Source of the DNA: Stieleria bergensis
GTDB taxonomy: Bacteria > Planctomycetota > Planctomycetia > Pirellulales > Pirellulaceae
NCBI GenBank assembly: GCA_007745635.1
Contig: CP036272.1
Span: forward strand, 1,406,792-1,470,791
Direction of reading: 5' to 3'
DNA length: 64,000 nucleotides
Part shown: positions 1 through 8,783 of the stretch, piece after piece
Layout of the letters: every line of letters starts with the position of its first letter
Position numbering within the stretch: the stretch's first letter is position 1
The notes under the pieces: generated by a model
Database searches by the model: none
The model's input: only the letters and a program-made list of their open reading frames with translations
Told to the model about the DNA's origin: nothing
Position numbers and translations under genes: made by a program

Positions 1-1285
1 ACAGCGCTTTGTCGCTGATGTCTTTGCGACACCATGCACCGGGCCAGCGGATCTTTTGCACGGCCGTGTAGGCTTGCAGTTTGGCGTTGCTGATGGAGTT
101 ACCGATTGCCGTCACACCCAGCACGCGGCCGCCATCATTGACGACTTGGCCTTCGTCCAGTTTGGTGCCAGCATGAAAGACTTTGACATCGGGAACTTCG
201 GCAGCTTGGGCCAGTCCGGTGATCTCGCGTCCCTTTTCATAGCTGCCCGGATAACCTTCGCTCGCCATGACAACGCAAATGCTTGGACGCTCGTCCCAGT
301 CCAGTTGGCCGATCTCAGCCAGTCGTCCGTCGGCAGCCGCAACCAGGATATCAAACAGGTCGGATTGCAAACGCATTAACAGTGGCTGGCATTCGGGATC
401 ACCAAAGCGAACGTTGAATTCCAGGACTTTGGGGCCTTTATTGGTCAGCATCAATCCCGCATACAGCACGCCCTTAAACGGCTTGCGAGCTCGTTTCATG
501 GCGTGCACCACTGGCACCAGCACATCACGTTCGATCTTTTCGAACATCTCTTCGTCAACAATCGGTGTTGGGCAATAGGCGCCCATTCCACCGGTGTTCG
601 GGCCAGTGTCACCATCGAAGGCAGGTTTGTGATCCTGGGCCGCTGGCAAGGAGATGATGGTTTCACCGTCGGTGATCGCCAACACGCTGGCTTCTTGTCC
701 CATTAAGCGTTCTTCAATGATCAGTTCATTGCCCGCTTCACCAAACTCTTTTTGTGCCGCGATTCGATCGATTGCTTCCAGCGCATCTTCACGTGTCTGG
801 CAAACAATCACCCCTTTGCCTGCCGCCAGGCCATCGGCCTTCACAACGACTGGGGCTGGATCGCCGATTTCTGGATACTTGTCTTTGATGTACCGCGATG
901 CGTCGCCAGCATTGCGAAACGTTTGGTAGTCCGCTGTTGGGACATCCGCAGTGCGGAGCAGATTCTTGCAAAAGACTTTACTGCCTTCCAGTTCCGCGGC
1001 CGCCGCAGAGGGGCCGAAGGCACGCAGGCCGGCGTCCTCTAAGGCGTCGACCAAACCAGCAACCAGAGGCGCTTCGGGACCGACAACTGTTAGGTCGATC
1101 GCATTCGTCTTGGCAAATTCCACCAAGGCAGGCACATCGGTCGCCGAAATGTCGACGTTGGTCGCTTCTGAAGCGGTACCGGCATTGCCGGGAGCGACAA
1201 ACACTTCTCGAACCTTCGGACTTTGACCCAGTTTCCATGCCAGGGCATGTTCACGACCGCCGCCACCTACAACCAATACTTTCAT
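1..1285 (-). CDS. purD: Phosphoribosylamine-glycine ligase (GAR synthetase), 3' end cut by window edge
   Basis: Catalyses the ATP-dependent joining of glycine to 5-phosphoribosylamine, the second step of de novo purine synthesis, in the cytosol. Translating the minus strand from ATG at 1285 gives MKVLVVGGGGREHALAWKL, the classic PurD N terminus with its glycine-rich loop, followed by VVGPEAPLVAG, EGSKVFCK and the ATP-grasp segments VVVKADGLAAGKGV, NTGGMGAYCPTP and LEFNVRFGDPE. The frame stays open to base 1 (about 428 codons), so only the last few residues can be missing, since the family is about 425-430 residues. It is divergent from the genes to its right. No purine operon partner lies inside the window. 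Confidence 0.97.
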   Translation of the reverse strand, partial: MKVLVVGGGGREHALAWKLGQSPKVREVFVAPGNAGTASEATNVDISATDVPALVEFAKTNAIDLTVVGPEAPLVAGLVDALEDAGLRAFGPSAAAAELEGSKVFCKNLLRTADVPTADYQTFRNAGDASRYIKDKYPEIGDPAPVVVKADGLAAGKGVIVCQTREDALEAIDRIAAQKEFGEAGNELIIEERLMGQEASVLAITDGETIISLPAAQDHKPAFDGDTGPNTGGMGAYCPTPIVDEEMFEKIERDVLVPVVHAMKRARKPFKGVLYAGLMLTNKGPKVLEFNVRFGDPECQPLLMRLQSDLFDILVAAADGRLAEIGQLDWDERPSICVVMASEGYPGSYEKGREITGLAQAAEVPDVKVFHAGTKLDEGQVVNDGGRVLGVTAIGNSISNAKLQAYTAVQKIRWPGAWCRKDISDKAL

Positions 1286-1570
1286 GAATCTGTGAGCCAA
1301 TTCCAGAGTAACAAACATCGAAAGTTCGAACGCCTTCATGCCGGTTGCTCGTCAAAACCAGTTGATGAACGCCAGGATTCTCTCGCGGCATTCGGCTGAC
1401 TTACAACGGATCGCTGGAATGTACCGAGAAATGATTCCAGATGTCAGATGTTAAGCGTCACCAGCCACAGAGTTGTGGCCTGTCGCGCGGCAAAATTGGC
1501 GTGTTTCGAATCAGCACCGTCTTCAGGTGAACACCGTCACTGTCGGGTGCTTGGCAGCGAGCGAGGCGGG

Positions 1571-1639
1571 ATCCCTCAACAGCGTTGCGCTGAATCCCTC
1601 AACAGCGTTGCGCTGAATCCCTCAACAGCGTTGCGCTGA
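1571..1639. repeat. Three tandem 23-bp repeats
   Basis: The unit beginning atccctcaacagcgttgc and ending gctga is repeated three times without mismatch at 1571-1593, 1594-1616 and 1617-1639. It lies between purD and the leader region of the cupredoxin genes. It appears non-coding; 23 bp is not a multiple of three. Confidence 0.9.
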
Positions 1640-1971
1640 GGTCTGACACCTCGGCAGTGCAGCCGGCAGCGCCAGGAACACGCTGAGTTTCTCCTCCCAA
1701 TTCCTGTCTCAGCGGACGGATCGACGACTTTTGCACAACGGAAACGCGATGGAGAGGTGCTGCAATCTGCATCGGCGTTGGCAGGTGCTTGTTGGCAATC
1801 ACGTGCTGGGAACACGTTTCACCATGGAGGCTCTGCCATGGCTTGGTTGGTTGGTTCTTGTGGGGAGTTTCGGGTTGGCTCTTGGTGGTGGTTTTTCGCC
1901 CTTGTGGATGGGGGGAAACGCGGTTTGGGTGATGAAAGGGTCGATAAGTTGTCTTTATTGGCATGATTCAG

Positions 1972-1999
1972 TAGACAATCGCCCCGTTGACGATACAAT
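1972..1999 (+). promoter_or_regulatory. Candidate sigma70-type promoter
   Basis: TAGACA at 1972-1977 and TACAAT at 1994-1999 are separated by 16 bp, a good match to the -35/-10 consensus. Transcription would start near 2006, read rightwards into the leader hairpins and then the cupredoxin gene. This is a sequence match only; planctomycete promoters are poorly defined. Confidence 0.45.
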
Positions 2000-2005
2000 G
2001 TCGTT

Positions 2006-2133
2006 AAACCCGCCGGGAGCCGTCTTTCTGTCACCTCATACACCACCCACCCCTCGGTGACGCGATTCCCAGCAACTTGTTTTTATTTTGCGGTGACCAG
2101 TGGATTCTCCATCCGATTGGTCACCGCTTTTTT
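2006..2133 (+). ncRNA. Candidate leader RNA or small RNA ending in an intrinsic terminator
   Basis: A putative transcript of about 128 nt runs from the candidate promoter to the terminator at 2090-2133. It contains GTCACC at 2030-2035, GGTGAC at 2056-2061, GGTGACC in the terminator's 5' arm (2092-2098) and GGTCACC in its 3' arm. Alternative pairings are therefore possible: an early hairpin 2030-2035/2056-2061, an antiterminator 2030-2035/2092-2097, or the terminator itself. It could be a free sRNA or a 5' leader regulating the copper/haem genes that start about 140-170 bp downstream. No known riboswitch family was recognised. Confidence 0.4.
2090..2133 (+). terminator. Strong intrinsic terminator or attenuator upstream of the cupredoxin gene
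   Basis: A perfect 10-bp stem, gcggtgacca (2090-2099) with tggtcaccgc (2118-2127), is followed by six T residues (2128-2133). The loop has a further ggat/atcc pairing. No plus-strand gene lies upstream to be terminated, so it must act on an unannotated transcript or on the leader of the next gene. Confidence 0.75.
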
Positions 2134-2269
2134 GTTGATAGCTGTTCCTGTTTTCGTCCGGCGAGCTAAGCTAGCGAACTGACGCAATCATTGCGGCCCT
2201 TGGAATTGGTGTACGGATGTCCACCAGATGTTGGTCGCTCAATGATCACGGCATCAACCTCCCACAAAG

Positions 2270-3100
2270 ATGAACAACCCCTCTACTACTTGGAGCTATG
2301 GTGTGAGCTTGAAAAAGTTTTCAAAACGATTGTTGCAGTTGTCTGCCGCTGCATTGGCTGTTTCAGCAGCGGTTAGCCATTCACCCGCCGCGTTGGGTGA
2401 AGAGACGGCAACCTTGCGCGTTCAATTCAAAATAAAGGGCGATGCCCCCAAGGGCAGCAAAATCACTCCCACCGTTGACCAAGCTTTTTGTGGTCAGTTC
2501 GGCATTCCTGATGAGACCTTGGTGGTCAATCCAGACAACAAAGGAATCGCCAACGTGATTCTTTATGCCGACACGGGGCGTCTTGGCACCAAGTTGCCCA
2601 AGGTAGATGCTGAGCCCAAGACGGTTGTGTTGGCGAATCAAAATTGCCGTTTCCAACCGCGCGTTGTGTTTGTCACTGTGGGTGATACTTTGAAGATCAC
2701 CAACCCTGACAAGGTTTCTCACAACGCCAACATGCAGTTCCTGGTCAACACTCCAGAGAACCCCAACATTCCACCAGGTGGATCTCACGAAACCACGCCA
2801 GCGTCTGCTGAGCCTGCACCGATTCCCGTTTCGTGCAACATTCACCCTTGGATGAAGGCTCAAGTCGTTGTCATTGACAATCCTTACGGGGCTGCCAGCG
2901 ATGCTGACGGCGTCATCGAAATCAAAGGCTTGCCAGCGGGCAAAGTCACCATGCGTGCGATTCACGATGCCGGCCGTATGTCGACCGTTTATCTGAACGG
3001 CAAGAAGACCTCTTGGCGTGGCGCTCGCTGGAAGCTTGAGCTCAAGCCTGGCGTGAATGACCTGGGCGTTGTCGAAGTCGACGCCGACGTCTTCAAGTAG
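2270..3100 (+). CDS. Exported cupredoxin-like protein (paralogue 1)
   Basis: A 276-residue exported protein. After a hydrophobic signal segment (KRLLQLSAAALAVSAAVS) the mature domain carries HNANM around residue 160 and CNIHPWMKA around residue 200. A His followed by C-x2-H-x2-M is a plausible type-1 copper ligand set, as in cupredoxins and related to the CuA loop of oxidase subunit II. The C-terminal third (DADGVIEIKGLPAG) resembles a small beta-sandwich. GTG at 2303, with GGAG seven bases upstream, is a good alternative start that leaves a compact signal peptide. The next gene is a paralogue, and oxidase assembly genes follow, suggesting periplasmic electron or copper transfer. Copper binding is inferred. 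A terminator follows at 3133. Confidence 0.8.
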   Translation: MNNPSTTWSYGVSLKKFSKRLLQLSAAALAVSAAVSHSPAALGEETATLRVQFKIKGDAPKGSKITPTVDQAFCGQFGIPDETLVVNPDNKGIANVILYADTGRLGTKLPKVDAEPKTVVLANQNCRFQPRVVFVTVGDTLKITNPDKVSHNANMQFLVNTPENPNIPPGGSHETTPASAEPAPIPVSCNIHPWMKAQVVVIDNPYGAASDADGVIEIKGLPAGKVTMRAIHDAGRMSTVYLNGKKTSWRGARWKLELKPGVNDLGVVEVDADVFK

Positions 3101-3132
3101 GTTTGCTGAGACGCAGCGACTGATCAAAACGG

Positions 3133-3164
3133 AAACCCCAGCGTGGTGACATGCTGGGGTTTTT
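3133..3164 (+). terminator. Intrinsic terminator after cupredoxin-like paralogue 1
   Basis: A 10-bp stem, aaaccccagc (3133-3142) with gctggggttt (3153-3162), has a 10-nt loop and ends in a run of T. It lies 33 bp after the stop codon and separates the two paralogous genes transcriptionally. Confidence 0.8.
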
Positions 3165-3349
3165 CGTTGGGATCGAACACCGTTGCCCGACCGAGCGCTG
3201 GCACTGGTATGATGCAGTGCATGATTTCATGCAGTTCTGGATCGATGGCTGGCGCCCCGGCCAGCGGTTACGTTCATCGTGGTTTTGAATCGCAACCCAA
3301 CCGGTTCAGAGAACCCCGTTTCCGCTGACCGAATGGGTGAGTTCCGTTG

Positions 3350-4144
3350 ATGATCTTCAGAGCCCTCTTCGTCTGTATTGTGTTGCTGTCGGGATTTACG
3401 CCGGTCACTTGTTTGGCGCAGTCGCAAACAGCGACGCTTCGTGTGCGTTTCAAATTGAAAGGCGACCCGCCCAAGTTGCCATGGATTGAGCCGGATCGCG
3501 ACAAAGCTTTTTGTGGCCAGCGCAAGATTCCCGATGAGCGGTTGTTGGTTGACCAGGAAAATCATGGGATTGCCAACGTGATTCTGTATGCTGACACAGG
3601 ACGACGTGGCACACCATTGCCTGAAGTAGACCGCGAGGCCAAGACCGTGGTGATCTCGCAAACGGACTGCCGCTATCAGCCGCGCGTCGTGTTCTTGGCT
3701 GTCGGAGACACCTTGAAGGTGGCCAGCCATGATGATGTGACTCACAATGCGAATCTTCAGTTAGTGGCCAACTCGGCACCCTCGGTCCAATCGCCGCCTG
3801 GGACACCCTTGGCGGTGAAATTGGCTCGGGCTGAGCCGGCTCCGATCCCAATTCGTTGCAACATCCACCCCTGGATGATGGGTTACGCGGTCATTTTGGA
3901 GCACCGTTATGCCGCCGCAAGCGATCGCGATGGCGTCCTTGAAATCAAGGGGTTGCCGCCAGGAGAGGTAACGTTTCGAGCGCTTCACGAATCCGCTCCA
4001 CTGACCGCTGTGATTCTCAATGGCGAGTTGACCGCCTGGAGCGGTGCCCGATTCCAGGTCACTTTGAAGCCCGGTTTCAACGACATCGGCGTGGTGGAAG
4101 TCCCCGCGAAGGCATTTGAGGAGCGTTTGAGCGTTGGCAAGTGA
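3350..4144 (+). CDS. Exported cupredoxin-like protein (paralogue 2)
   Basis: A 264-residue protein starting at ATG 3350 (an in-frame TTG sits just before it), with a short signal peptide MIFRALFVCIVLLSGF. It aligns along its length with the preceding gene: both have TATLRV.FK.KGD near the mature N terminus, AFCGQ, GIANVILYADTGR, RYQPRVVF or RFQPRVVF, THNANLQ or SHNANMQ, and the C-x2-H-x2-M motif CNIHPWMMG. The pair is therefore a tandem duplication that has since diverged. Role inferred as periplasmic copper or electron-transfer protein. The following cytochrome c gene starts 82 bp downstream, so these two may be cotranscribed, unlike paralogue 1, which has its own terminator. Confidence 0.8.
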   Translation: MIFRALFVCIVLLSGFTPVTCLAQSQTATLRVRFKLKGDPPKLPWIEPDRDKAFCGQRKIPDERLLVDQENHGIANVILYADTGRRGTPLPEVDREAKTVVISQTDCRYQPRVVFLAVGDTLKVASHDDVTHNANLQLVANSAPSVQSPPGTPLAVKLARAEPAPIPIRCNIHPWMMGYAVILEHRYAAASDRDGVLEIKGLPPGEVTFRALHESAPLTAVILNGELTAWSGARFQVTLKPGFNDIGVVEVPAKAFEERLSVGK

Positions 4145-4226
4145 TCAGACTTCGTCCGTGACGACTAACCGTCTGCGACAATTGATGCGGTTGGTTCAGC
4201 ACTCGATTATCGGTTACGATTTCACT

Positions 4227-5468
4227 ATGAATCGAATCCATTTTCTGCGACCGATTGGCGGCTTGATGGCATGGGCCGCTGTCTTGATGTCCGGATGCGA
4301 TGCTCCTGTTGAGCAGTATCCGCCAAACGCGGTGCATGCGCTGGTGGTTCACCATCGAACGGATCTTCCGACTGAAGCAGCCGCTCAGGAAGTCACTCAG
4401 CTGATCGACCAGTGGTTCGGCACGCCACTGGAACCGCACTGGCCAGCGGAGTTGCTGTCCGGCCAAGCAGCGAAAGGGCTCGTTGATCAGGACCGTTTGC
4501 TGCGTGCTCCGGGTTCGTTTTACAGTGATCAAGACAATCTGCACTATGGGCTCTACACCGAACACTGTGTGCGTTGCCACGGAGTCAATGGCGGCGGGAA
4601 TGGGGCCGCATCAGCGCTTCAGAATCCCTACCCGCGTGATTTTCGTGCCGGGATTTTCAAATGGAAATCAACTCAGCGTTCGGCGAGGCCGACCAAGGAC
4701 GACCTGCGTCGCTTGATGGTTCACGGAGCCCCGGGGACCAGCATGCCGTCGTTCAGTCGGTTGTCTGACGATGACTTGGACGTGCTGGTCGACTACGTGA
4801 TTTACCTGTCCGTTCGCGGCGAGTTGGAACGCTGGTTATTGTACGGCGCGGTTGAAGAGATCGGGTACGGCGACGAACCGGTGGAAGACCCCTTCCGATT
4901 CGGGCTCGTCTCGATCGACAACGCCACCGGAGACCGGGCCAGTGAGGCTGCGTTGTACGCGGCCGAGCATTTGAAGCGCATTGTGGATCAATGGGGACAG
5001 TCAGCGGAAGTCGCTGTGCCTGGAGCAAGTTCCGATCCCGCCAGCGGCTCGTCGGTTGATGCCGACAGTGTTGCTCGCGGCAAGGAGCTGTTTCATGGAC
5101 AAGTTGCTAACTGTGCCGGATGTCACGGCGTCGACGGTGTGGGGGGCGTGAACATCGTTGACTACGATGATTGGTCAAAAGAGTATTCAACGCGACTGGG
5201 GATCACGCCCACTGACCGCCAGGCGCTGGAACCCTTTGAAGCTCTGGGAGCATTGCGTCCGCGTCTTGCACTGCCGCGTGAGTTGGCTGGAGGCTATGCC
5301 CATGGGGGCGCAGACGCTGTCACCTTGTATCGGCGAATCACTCAAGGGATCGCGGGCACTCCGATGCCTGCGGTAATGCTGAGTGAAACACCGTCAGCGA
5401 CCGCGCTGACTCCGGACCAAGTTTGGGACTTGGTTCACTACGTTGAGTCGCTGCTGGAGACGAAGTGA
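4227..5468 (+). CDS. Dihaem c-type cytochrome lipoprotein
   Basis: A 413-residue protein starting at ATG 4227, chosen because it places a signal sequence and lipobox (AVLMSGC) at the N terminus; the frame is open further upstream. It has two cytochrome c domains. The first has CVRCHG with a likely axial Met in GTSMPSF; the second has CAGCHG with a likely axial Met in GTPMPAVM. Each haem site is followed by a helix typical of class I cytochromes. It probably carries electrons at the outer face of the cytoplasmic membrane. It sits between copper proteins and haem A synthesis genes, consistent with feeding a terminal oxidase. Its TGA stop overlaps the ATG of the next gene by one base. Confidence 0.9.
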   Translation: MNRIHFLRPIGGLMAWAAVLMSGCDAPVEQYPPNAVHALVVHHRTDLPTEAAAQEVTQLIDQWFGTPLEPHWPAELLSGQAAKGLVDQDRLLRAPGSFYSDQDNLHYGLYTEHCVRCHGVNGGGNGAASALQNPYPRDFRAGIFKWKSTQRSARPTKDDLRRLMVHGAPGTSMPSFSRLSDDDLDVLVDYVIYLSVRGELERWLLYGAVEEIGYGDEPVEDPFRFGLVSIDNATGDRASEAALYAAEHLKRIVDQWGQSAEVAVPGASSDPASGSSVDADSVARGKELFHGQVANCAGCHGVDGVGGVNIVDYDDWSKEYSTRLGITPTDRQALEPFEALGALRPRLALPRELAGGYAHGGADAVTLYRRITQGIAGTPMPAVMLSETPSATALTPDQVWDLVHYVESLLETK

Positions 5469-5647
5469 TGAACCGAGAAATGTATCGCCGGATCGGTGCC
5501 GTGTCCGGGCTTGTTCTGGCCTTGGTCTTGATTCGCGTCCTGGGCTACCAAGGTTATGTAGCCGGTGCTGCGTTCGGTATTAGTGGGACATTATGCGGCG
5601 GCATTTTGGGCGAACAAGTATTTGATCTTAAGCAGCGAACTCGATAG
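5468..5647 (+). CDS. Small membrane protein next to cytochrome c
   Basis: A 59-residue protein starting MNREMYRRIGAVSG, with a hydrophobic stretch (VSGLVLALVLIRVLGYQGYVAGAAFGISGTLCGGI) that could form one or two membrane helices, and a charged C terminus. The start overlaps the preceding stop in a TGATG arrangement, implying translational coupling to the cytochrome. A small accessory protein of the electron-transfer cluster is likely, but no family was recognised. Confidence 0.7.
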   Translation: MNREMYRRIGAVSGLVLALVLIRVLGYQGYVAGAAFGISGTLCGGILGEQVFDLKQRTR

Positions 5648-5730
5648 CCGCTGTTCAGGCAGCGTGGCGATCCTTGAAACGAATGATTTGGTAGCGTCAA
5701 GATTTGAACAGGCACCAAGTTAAATCAGCG

Positions 5731-6852
5731 ATGACACAAACCGAAGTAGAAACAACCACGACTGACGAAGCCACCGGGGCCGCTGCATTGGGTTCCGCTT
5801 GGCAAGCACCTGCAAGTGATTCGGCAGCGTCCGGCGCCTTAGCGCGGTCCAAATGGCTGCATGTTTTTAGTGTGCTGGCGGTGTGCCTTGTGTGGCCCTT
5901 GATCTGGGTTGGTGGGATGGTCACGACGATGGATGCTGGCATGGCAGTGCCAGATTGGCCGGGCACCTACGGATACAACCTGTTTCTGTATCCACTGTCG
6001 ACTTGGGTCTCCGGCCCCTTTGATTTATTTATCGAGCACGGCCACCGACTGTTAGCCAGCGTGGTCGGCATGGTGGCGATTGTGATGTTCGCTGTGGCGA
6101 TCAAGGGCGAGCCACGTCGTTGGGTGATCGCACTGTCGGGACTGGTCTTGGCGATGGTTATCGGCCAAGGCGTCTTGGGCGGTGTTCGCGTGCTGCTGAG
6201 TGATCGCAGCAGTGCCATGATTCACGGCTGCGTGGGGCCGATCGTCTTTGTGCTGTGTTGCCTGTGTGCTTCGGTCACCCGGCGAAGCTGGTGGGATCGC
6301 AAAGGGTTTGACGGCCAGTCAAATCCCCCGCAGGGTGTTGGGAAGCTGGCCCTTGGATTTGCCATCGCTTTCCTTTGCTTTGCCTACTTGCAGCTGGTTC
6401 TGGGAGCCCAAGTGCGGCACGTGCAGCCGTTGACGTCAACGAAGATGTTTACCCACCTTGTGGTGACCCACGTGGCTGTTGCCGCTGGATTGCTGGCGGC
6501 GGCACCTGTTTTATTGACTCTGACCCGTCGCTGCGGCGATTTGACGCTGTCCAGATTGGGTGTGGGCTTGATAATGTTTGTAACCCTGCAGGTCTTGCTC
6601 GGTGTGAGCACTTGGGTCGTCAAGTACGGCTGGCCCGAAATCCTGAGCAGCTTGCCGTTGGGAGAAGGTTACTTGGTCAAGTCCAAGGGCTTTTTCGAGT
6701 CCATGGTGGTGACGGCTCATGTGGCAGTTGGATCATTGATTCTGGCGAATGCGGCATTGATCGTGATGCAGTGCTACCGCCAGAATTGGCTGGCTGCGGG
6801 CGACCAGTCCGTTCAACGCTCTCCGTCAGGCGTCGCACCCGAGACAGCCTAG
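5731..6852 (+). CDS. ctaA: Haem A synthase (COX15/CtaA family)
   Basis: A 373-residue polytopic membrane protein that oxidises the C8 methyl of haem O to a formyl group, giving haem A for aa3-type oxidases. ATG 5731 was chosen over an upstream TTG at 5704. A hydrophilic N-terminal tail of about 45 residues precedes the first helix. Family hallmarks include DAGMAVPDWPGTYGYN after helix 1 and histidines in transmembrane contexts: EHGHRLLASVVG, MIHGCVGPIVF, HLVVTHVAVAAG and VTAHVAVGSLILANA, the expected haem and substrate ligands. It is followed 87 bp later by ctaB, its pathway partner. Confidence 0.95.
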   Translation: MTQTEVETTTTDEATGAAALGSAWQAPASDSAASGALARSKWLHVFSVLAVCLVWPLIWVGGMVTTMDAGMAVPDWPGTYGYNLFLYPLSTWVSGPFDLFIEHGHRLLASVVGMVAIVMFAVAIKGEPRRWVIALSGLVLAMVIGQGVLGGVRVLLSDRSSAMIHGCVGPIVFVLCCLCASVTRRSWWDRKGFDGQSNPPQGVGKLALGFAIAFLCFAYLQLVLGAQVRHVQPLTSTKMFTHLVVTHVAVAAGLLAAAPVLLTLTRRCGDLTLSRLGVGLIMFVTLQVLLGVSTWVVKYGWPEILSSLPLGEGYLVKSKGFFESMVVTAHVAVGSLILANAALIVMQCYRQNWLAAGDQSVQRSPSGVAPETA

Positions 6853-6939
6853 CAACTCATTAGATTTTCCAGCAACGAGTCAACGGCATTCGCGCCGGTT
6901 GCAATTCCAATCCCTTTTTCTTGTCGATCACACAAAGTC

Positions 6940-7989
6940 ATGGCAACTGATTTGCTCACTGCAGAATCTGACAGCCGAACCGCTGTCGCAGCGCGTGGTG
7001 AAGATGCGCTGGCTGGTCGTGCGGATCGAACACAGGTCAGTTCCTCTTCGGTGGACGGCCAAATGGCGATGGAGATTCAACCTTTGTCTCGGATGCATCA
7101 TCTGGCATCGACTGACGTGAACGCAGTTCTAAAGGATCTGATCCAACTGACCAAGCCGCGGATCGTGGTCATGATTTTGGTCACCACCGTGGCCACTGCA
7201 ATGATCGCTGCTGGTGGAACCATCGCTTTGCCGACGATGTTTCTGTTACTACTTGGTACCGGCTTGGTTGCTGGCAGCGCCGGTGGGGCCAATCAAATTT
7301 GGGAGCGAGTGATTGACGCTCGGATGCCGCGAACCGCGGTGCGTCCCCTGCCCTCTGCTCGACTTTCATTGGCCTTTGCCACCGCATTCACGGCGTCCAT
7401 CGGTACGATGGGGGTGATGATTTTGGGGATGCGGTTTGGTTTGGTCCCAGCACTGGTTGGTTTGGCCACTTGGGGCCTGTATGTGTTTGCTTACACGCCC
7501 ATGAAGACACGGACCTCATGGAACACCACCGTCGGCGCCATCGCCGGGGCGCTGCCCATGCTGATTGGTTACACCGCTTTGGGTGGATCGTTATTGGACG
7601 TCACCGGTTGGTTGTTGTTTGCCGTTTTGGGCGCTTGGCAATACCCGCACTTCATGGCCATCGCCTGGCTGTATCGGCGTCAGTACGACGAAGCGGGCTT
7701 TCGGATGACGACCACCGTTGAACCAACGGGCATCTCCGCGGGCTGGCAAAGCATTATCGGATCGATCGTTGTGATCGTCAGTGGTGTTGCTCTCTGTTGG
7801 ATGAATCCAGGGGTCTGGCCAGCCGCGATCGGCTCGGTCGCTGTTGCTGCGGCAACGTTGCCTATGTTGAAAGCGTCCATTCGGTTTCTGCGTCAACGCG
7901 ATGATGTCACCGCCCGGCGCCTGCTGCGATCATCACTACTGGTCTTGCCAGCAGTCTTGGCTGTCGTGACGGTGCGTGTGTTTCTATAA
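6940..7989 (+). CDS. ctaB: Protohaem IX farnesyltransferase (haem O synthase)
   Basis: A 349-residue UbiA-superfamily membrane prenyltransferase that adds the farnesyl tail to haem b. A soluble N-terminal extension of about 60 residues precedes LIQLTKPRIVVMILVTT. The first Asp-rich motif reads NQIWERVIDARMPRT, with Glu in place of the first Asp, a variant also found in mitochondrial COX10. The second conserved motif is present as WLYRRQYDEAGFRM. About eight further hydrophobic segments follow. It lies between ctaA and the SCO gene, so haem A synthesis and copper insertion are genetically linked here. Confidence 0.95.
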   Translation: MATDLLTAESDSRTAVAARGEDALAGRADRTQVSSSSVDGQMAMEIQPLSRMHHLASTDVNAVLKDLIQLTKPRIVVMILVTTVATAMIAAGGTIALPTMFLLLLGTGLVAGSAGGANQIWERVIDARMPRTAVRPLPSARLSLAFATAFTASIGTMGVMILGMRFGLVPALVGLATWGLYVFAYTPMKTRTSWNTTVGAIAGALPMLIGYTALGGSLLDVTGWLLFAVLGAWQYPHFMAIAWLYRRQYDEAGFRMTTTVEPTGISAGWQSIIGSIVVIVSGVALCWMNPGVWPAAIGSVAVAAATLPMLKASIRFLRQRDDVTARRLLRSSLLVLPAVLAVVTVRVFL

Positions 7990-8006
7990 TCCGAGAAGTC
8001 TTTGCG

Positions 8007-8678
8007 ATGAAAACAGCGGCAAATATTGTCAGTATCTTGGTAGCCGGTGTCGTGTTGGGACTGGTCTTTCGTGAGTTTCGCAAGCCGAAGGCCGCCACAG
8101 GTCCTGGCCCTGGCGAAGTCGTCTACCAGCCCGATGTGGCTCCGGGTGAAGAGCCAACCGCATCGAAAGAAGAGATGGATGTGCCCGAAGTCGTACGTCT
8201 CGATTCGCCGCCGCTGCTTAATCACTTTGAATTGATCGAACGCAGTGGCAAACCGATCAGCACCGATGACCTGAAAGGTCAACCGTACGTGCTGAGTTTT
8301 TTCTTTACAACCTGTCCCAGTATTTGTCCGCAACAGAATCAGCGGATTCAAAAGTTGCAGGATGAGTTTGCCGGTCAGCCGATTCGATTTGTCTCCATCA
8401 CCTGCGATCCAGAAAAGGACACCCCGGAGGTGTTGACTGAATACGCGGCACGCTATGGGGCGGACAAAGAGCAGTGGTTATTCTTGACTGGCGAGTTGGA
8501 CTACATTCGCCAGATTGGCGTCGACATGTTTCGCCAGCCCATCGCCAAAGGCTTTCATACTGAAAAGCTGGTCCTGGTCGACGCTGAGGGGAACATTGAA
8601 GGCATGTATGTGCAAACCGAACCCGTGCACATGGAAAAGTTGCGTGAAGCGATGCGTTCAATGATCGAGCCCAAGTAG
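8007..8678 (+). CDS. sco1: SCO1/SenC copper chaperone for cytochrome oxidase
   Basis: A 223-residue thioredoxin-fold protein, membrane-anchored by an N-terminal helix (IVSILVAGVVLGLVF). It delivers copper to the CuA centre of oxidase subunit II. The copper-binding CxxxC is present as TTCPSICPQQN, and the distal ligand His as GFHTEKLVLVD. SITCDPEKDTPEVL is also typical of the family. The start codon lies only 17 bp after ctaB, so cotranscription is likely. Confidence 0.96.
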   Translation: MKTAANIVSILVAGVVLGLVFREFRKPKAATGPGPGEVVYQPDVAPGEEPTASKEEMDVPEVVRLDSPPLLNHFELIERSGKPISTDDLKGQPYVLSFFFTTCPSICPQQNQRIQKLQDEFAGQPIRFVSITCDPEKDTPEVLTEYAARYGADKEQWLFLTGELDYIRQIGVDMFRQPIAKGFHTEKLVLVDAEGNIEGMYVQTEPVHMEKLREAMRSMIEPK

Positions 8679-8783
8679 TCGCCCGCTGATTCGCTCCTCT
8701 GGTCTCAATTGCACCTCTGGCTCAGTTTTCACAATGAACCTGGGCAGGCTTTCTATTCTCTGTTTTGCAGCGGCACTGAATTC

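Noticed and set aside
1731-2060. 109-codon frame rich in Trp, Gly and Val between purD and the cupredoxin gene
   Set aside because: Composition is unlike the neighbouring genes, there is no motif or ribosome site, and it runs across the candidate promoter. The region is better explained as regulatory.
2381-3127. 248-codon open frame antisense to the first cupredoxin-like gene
   Set aside because: The plus-strand protein has a paralogue next door conserving the same residues, so selection acts on that frame.
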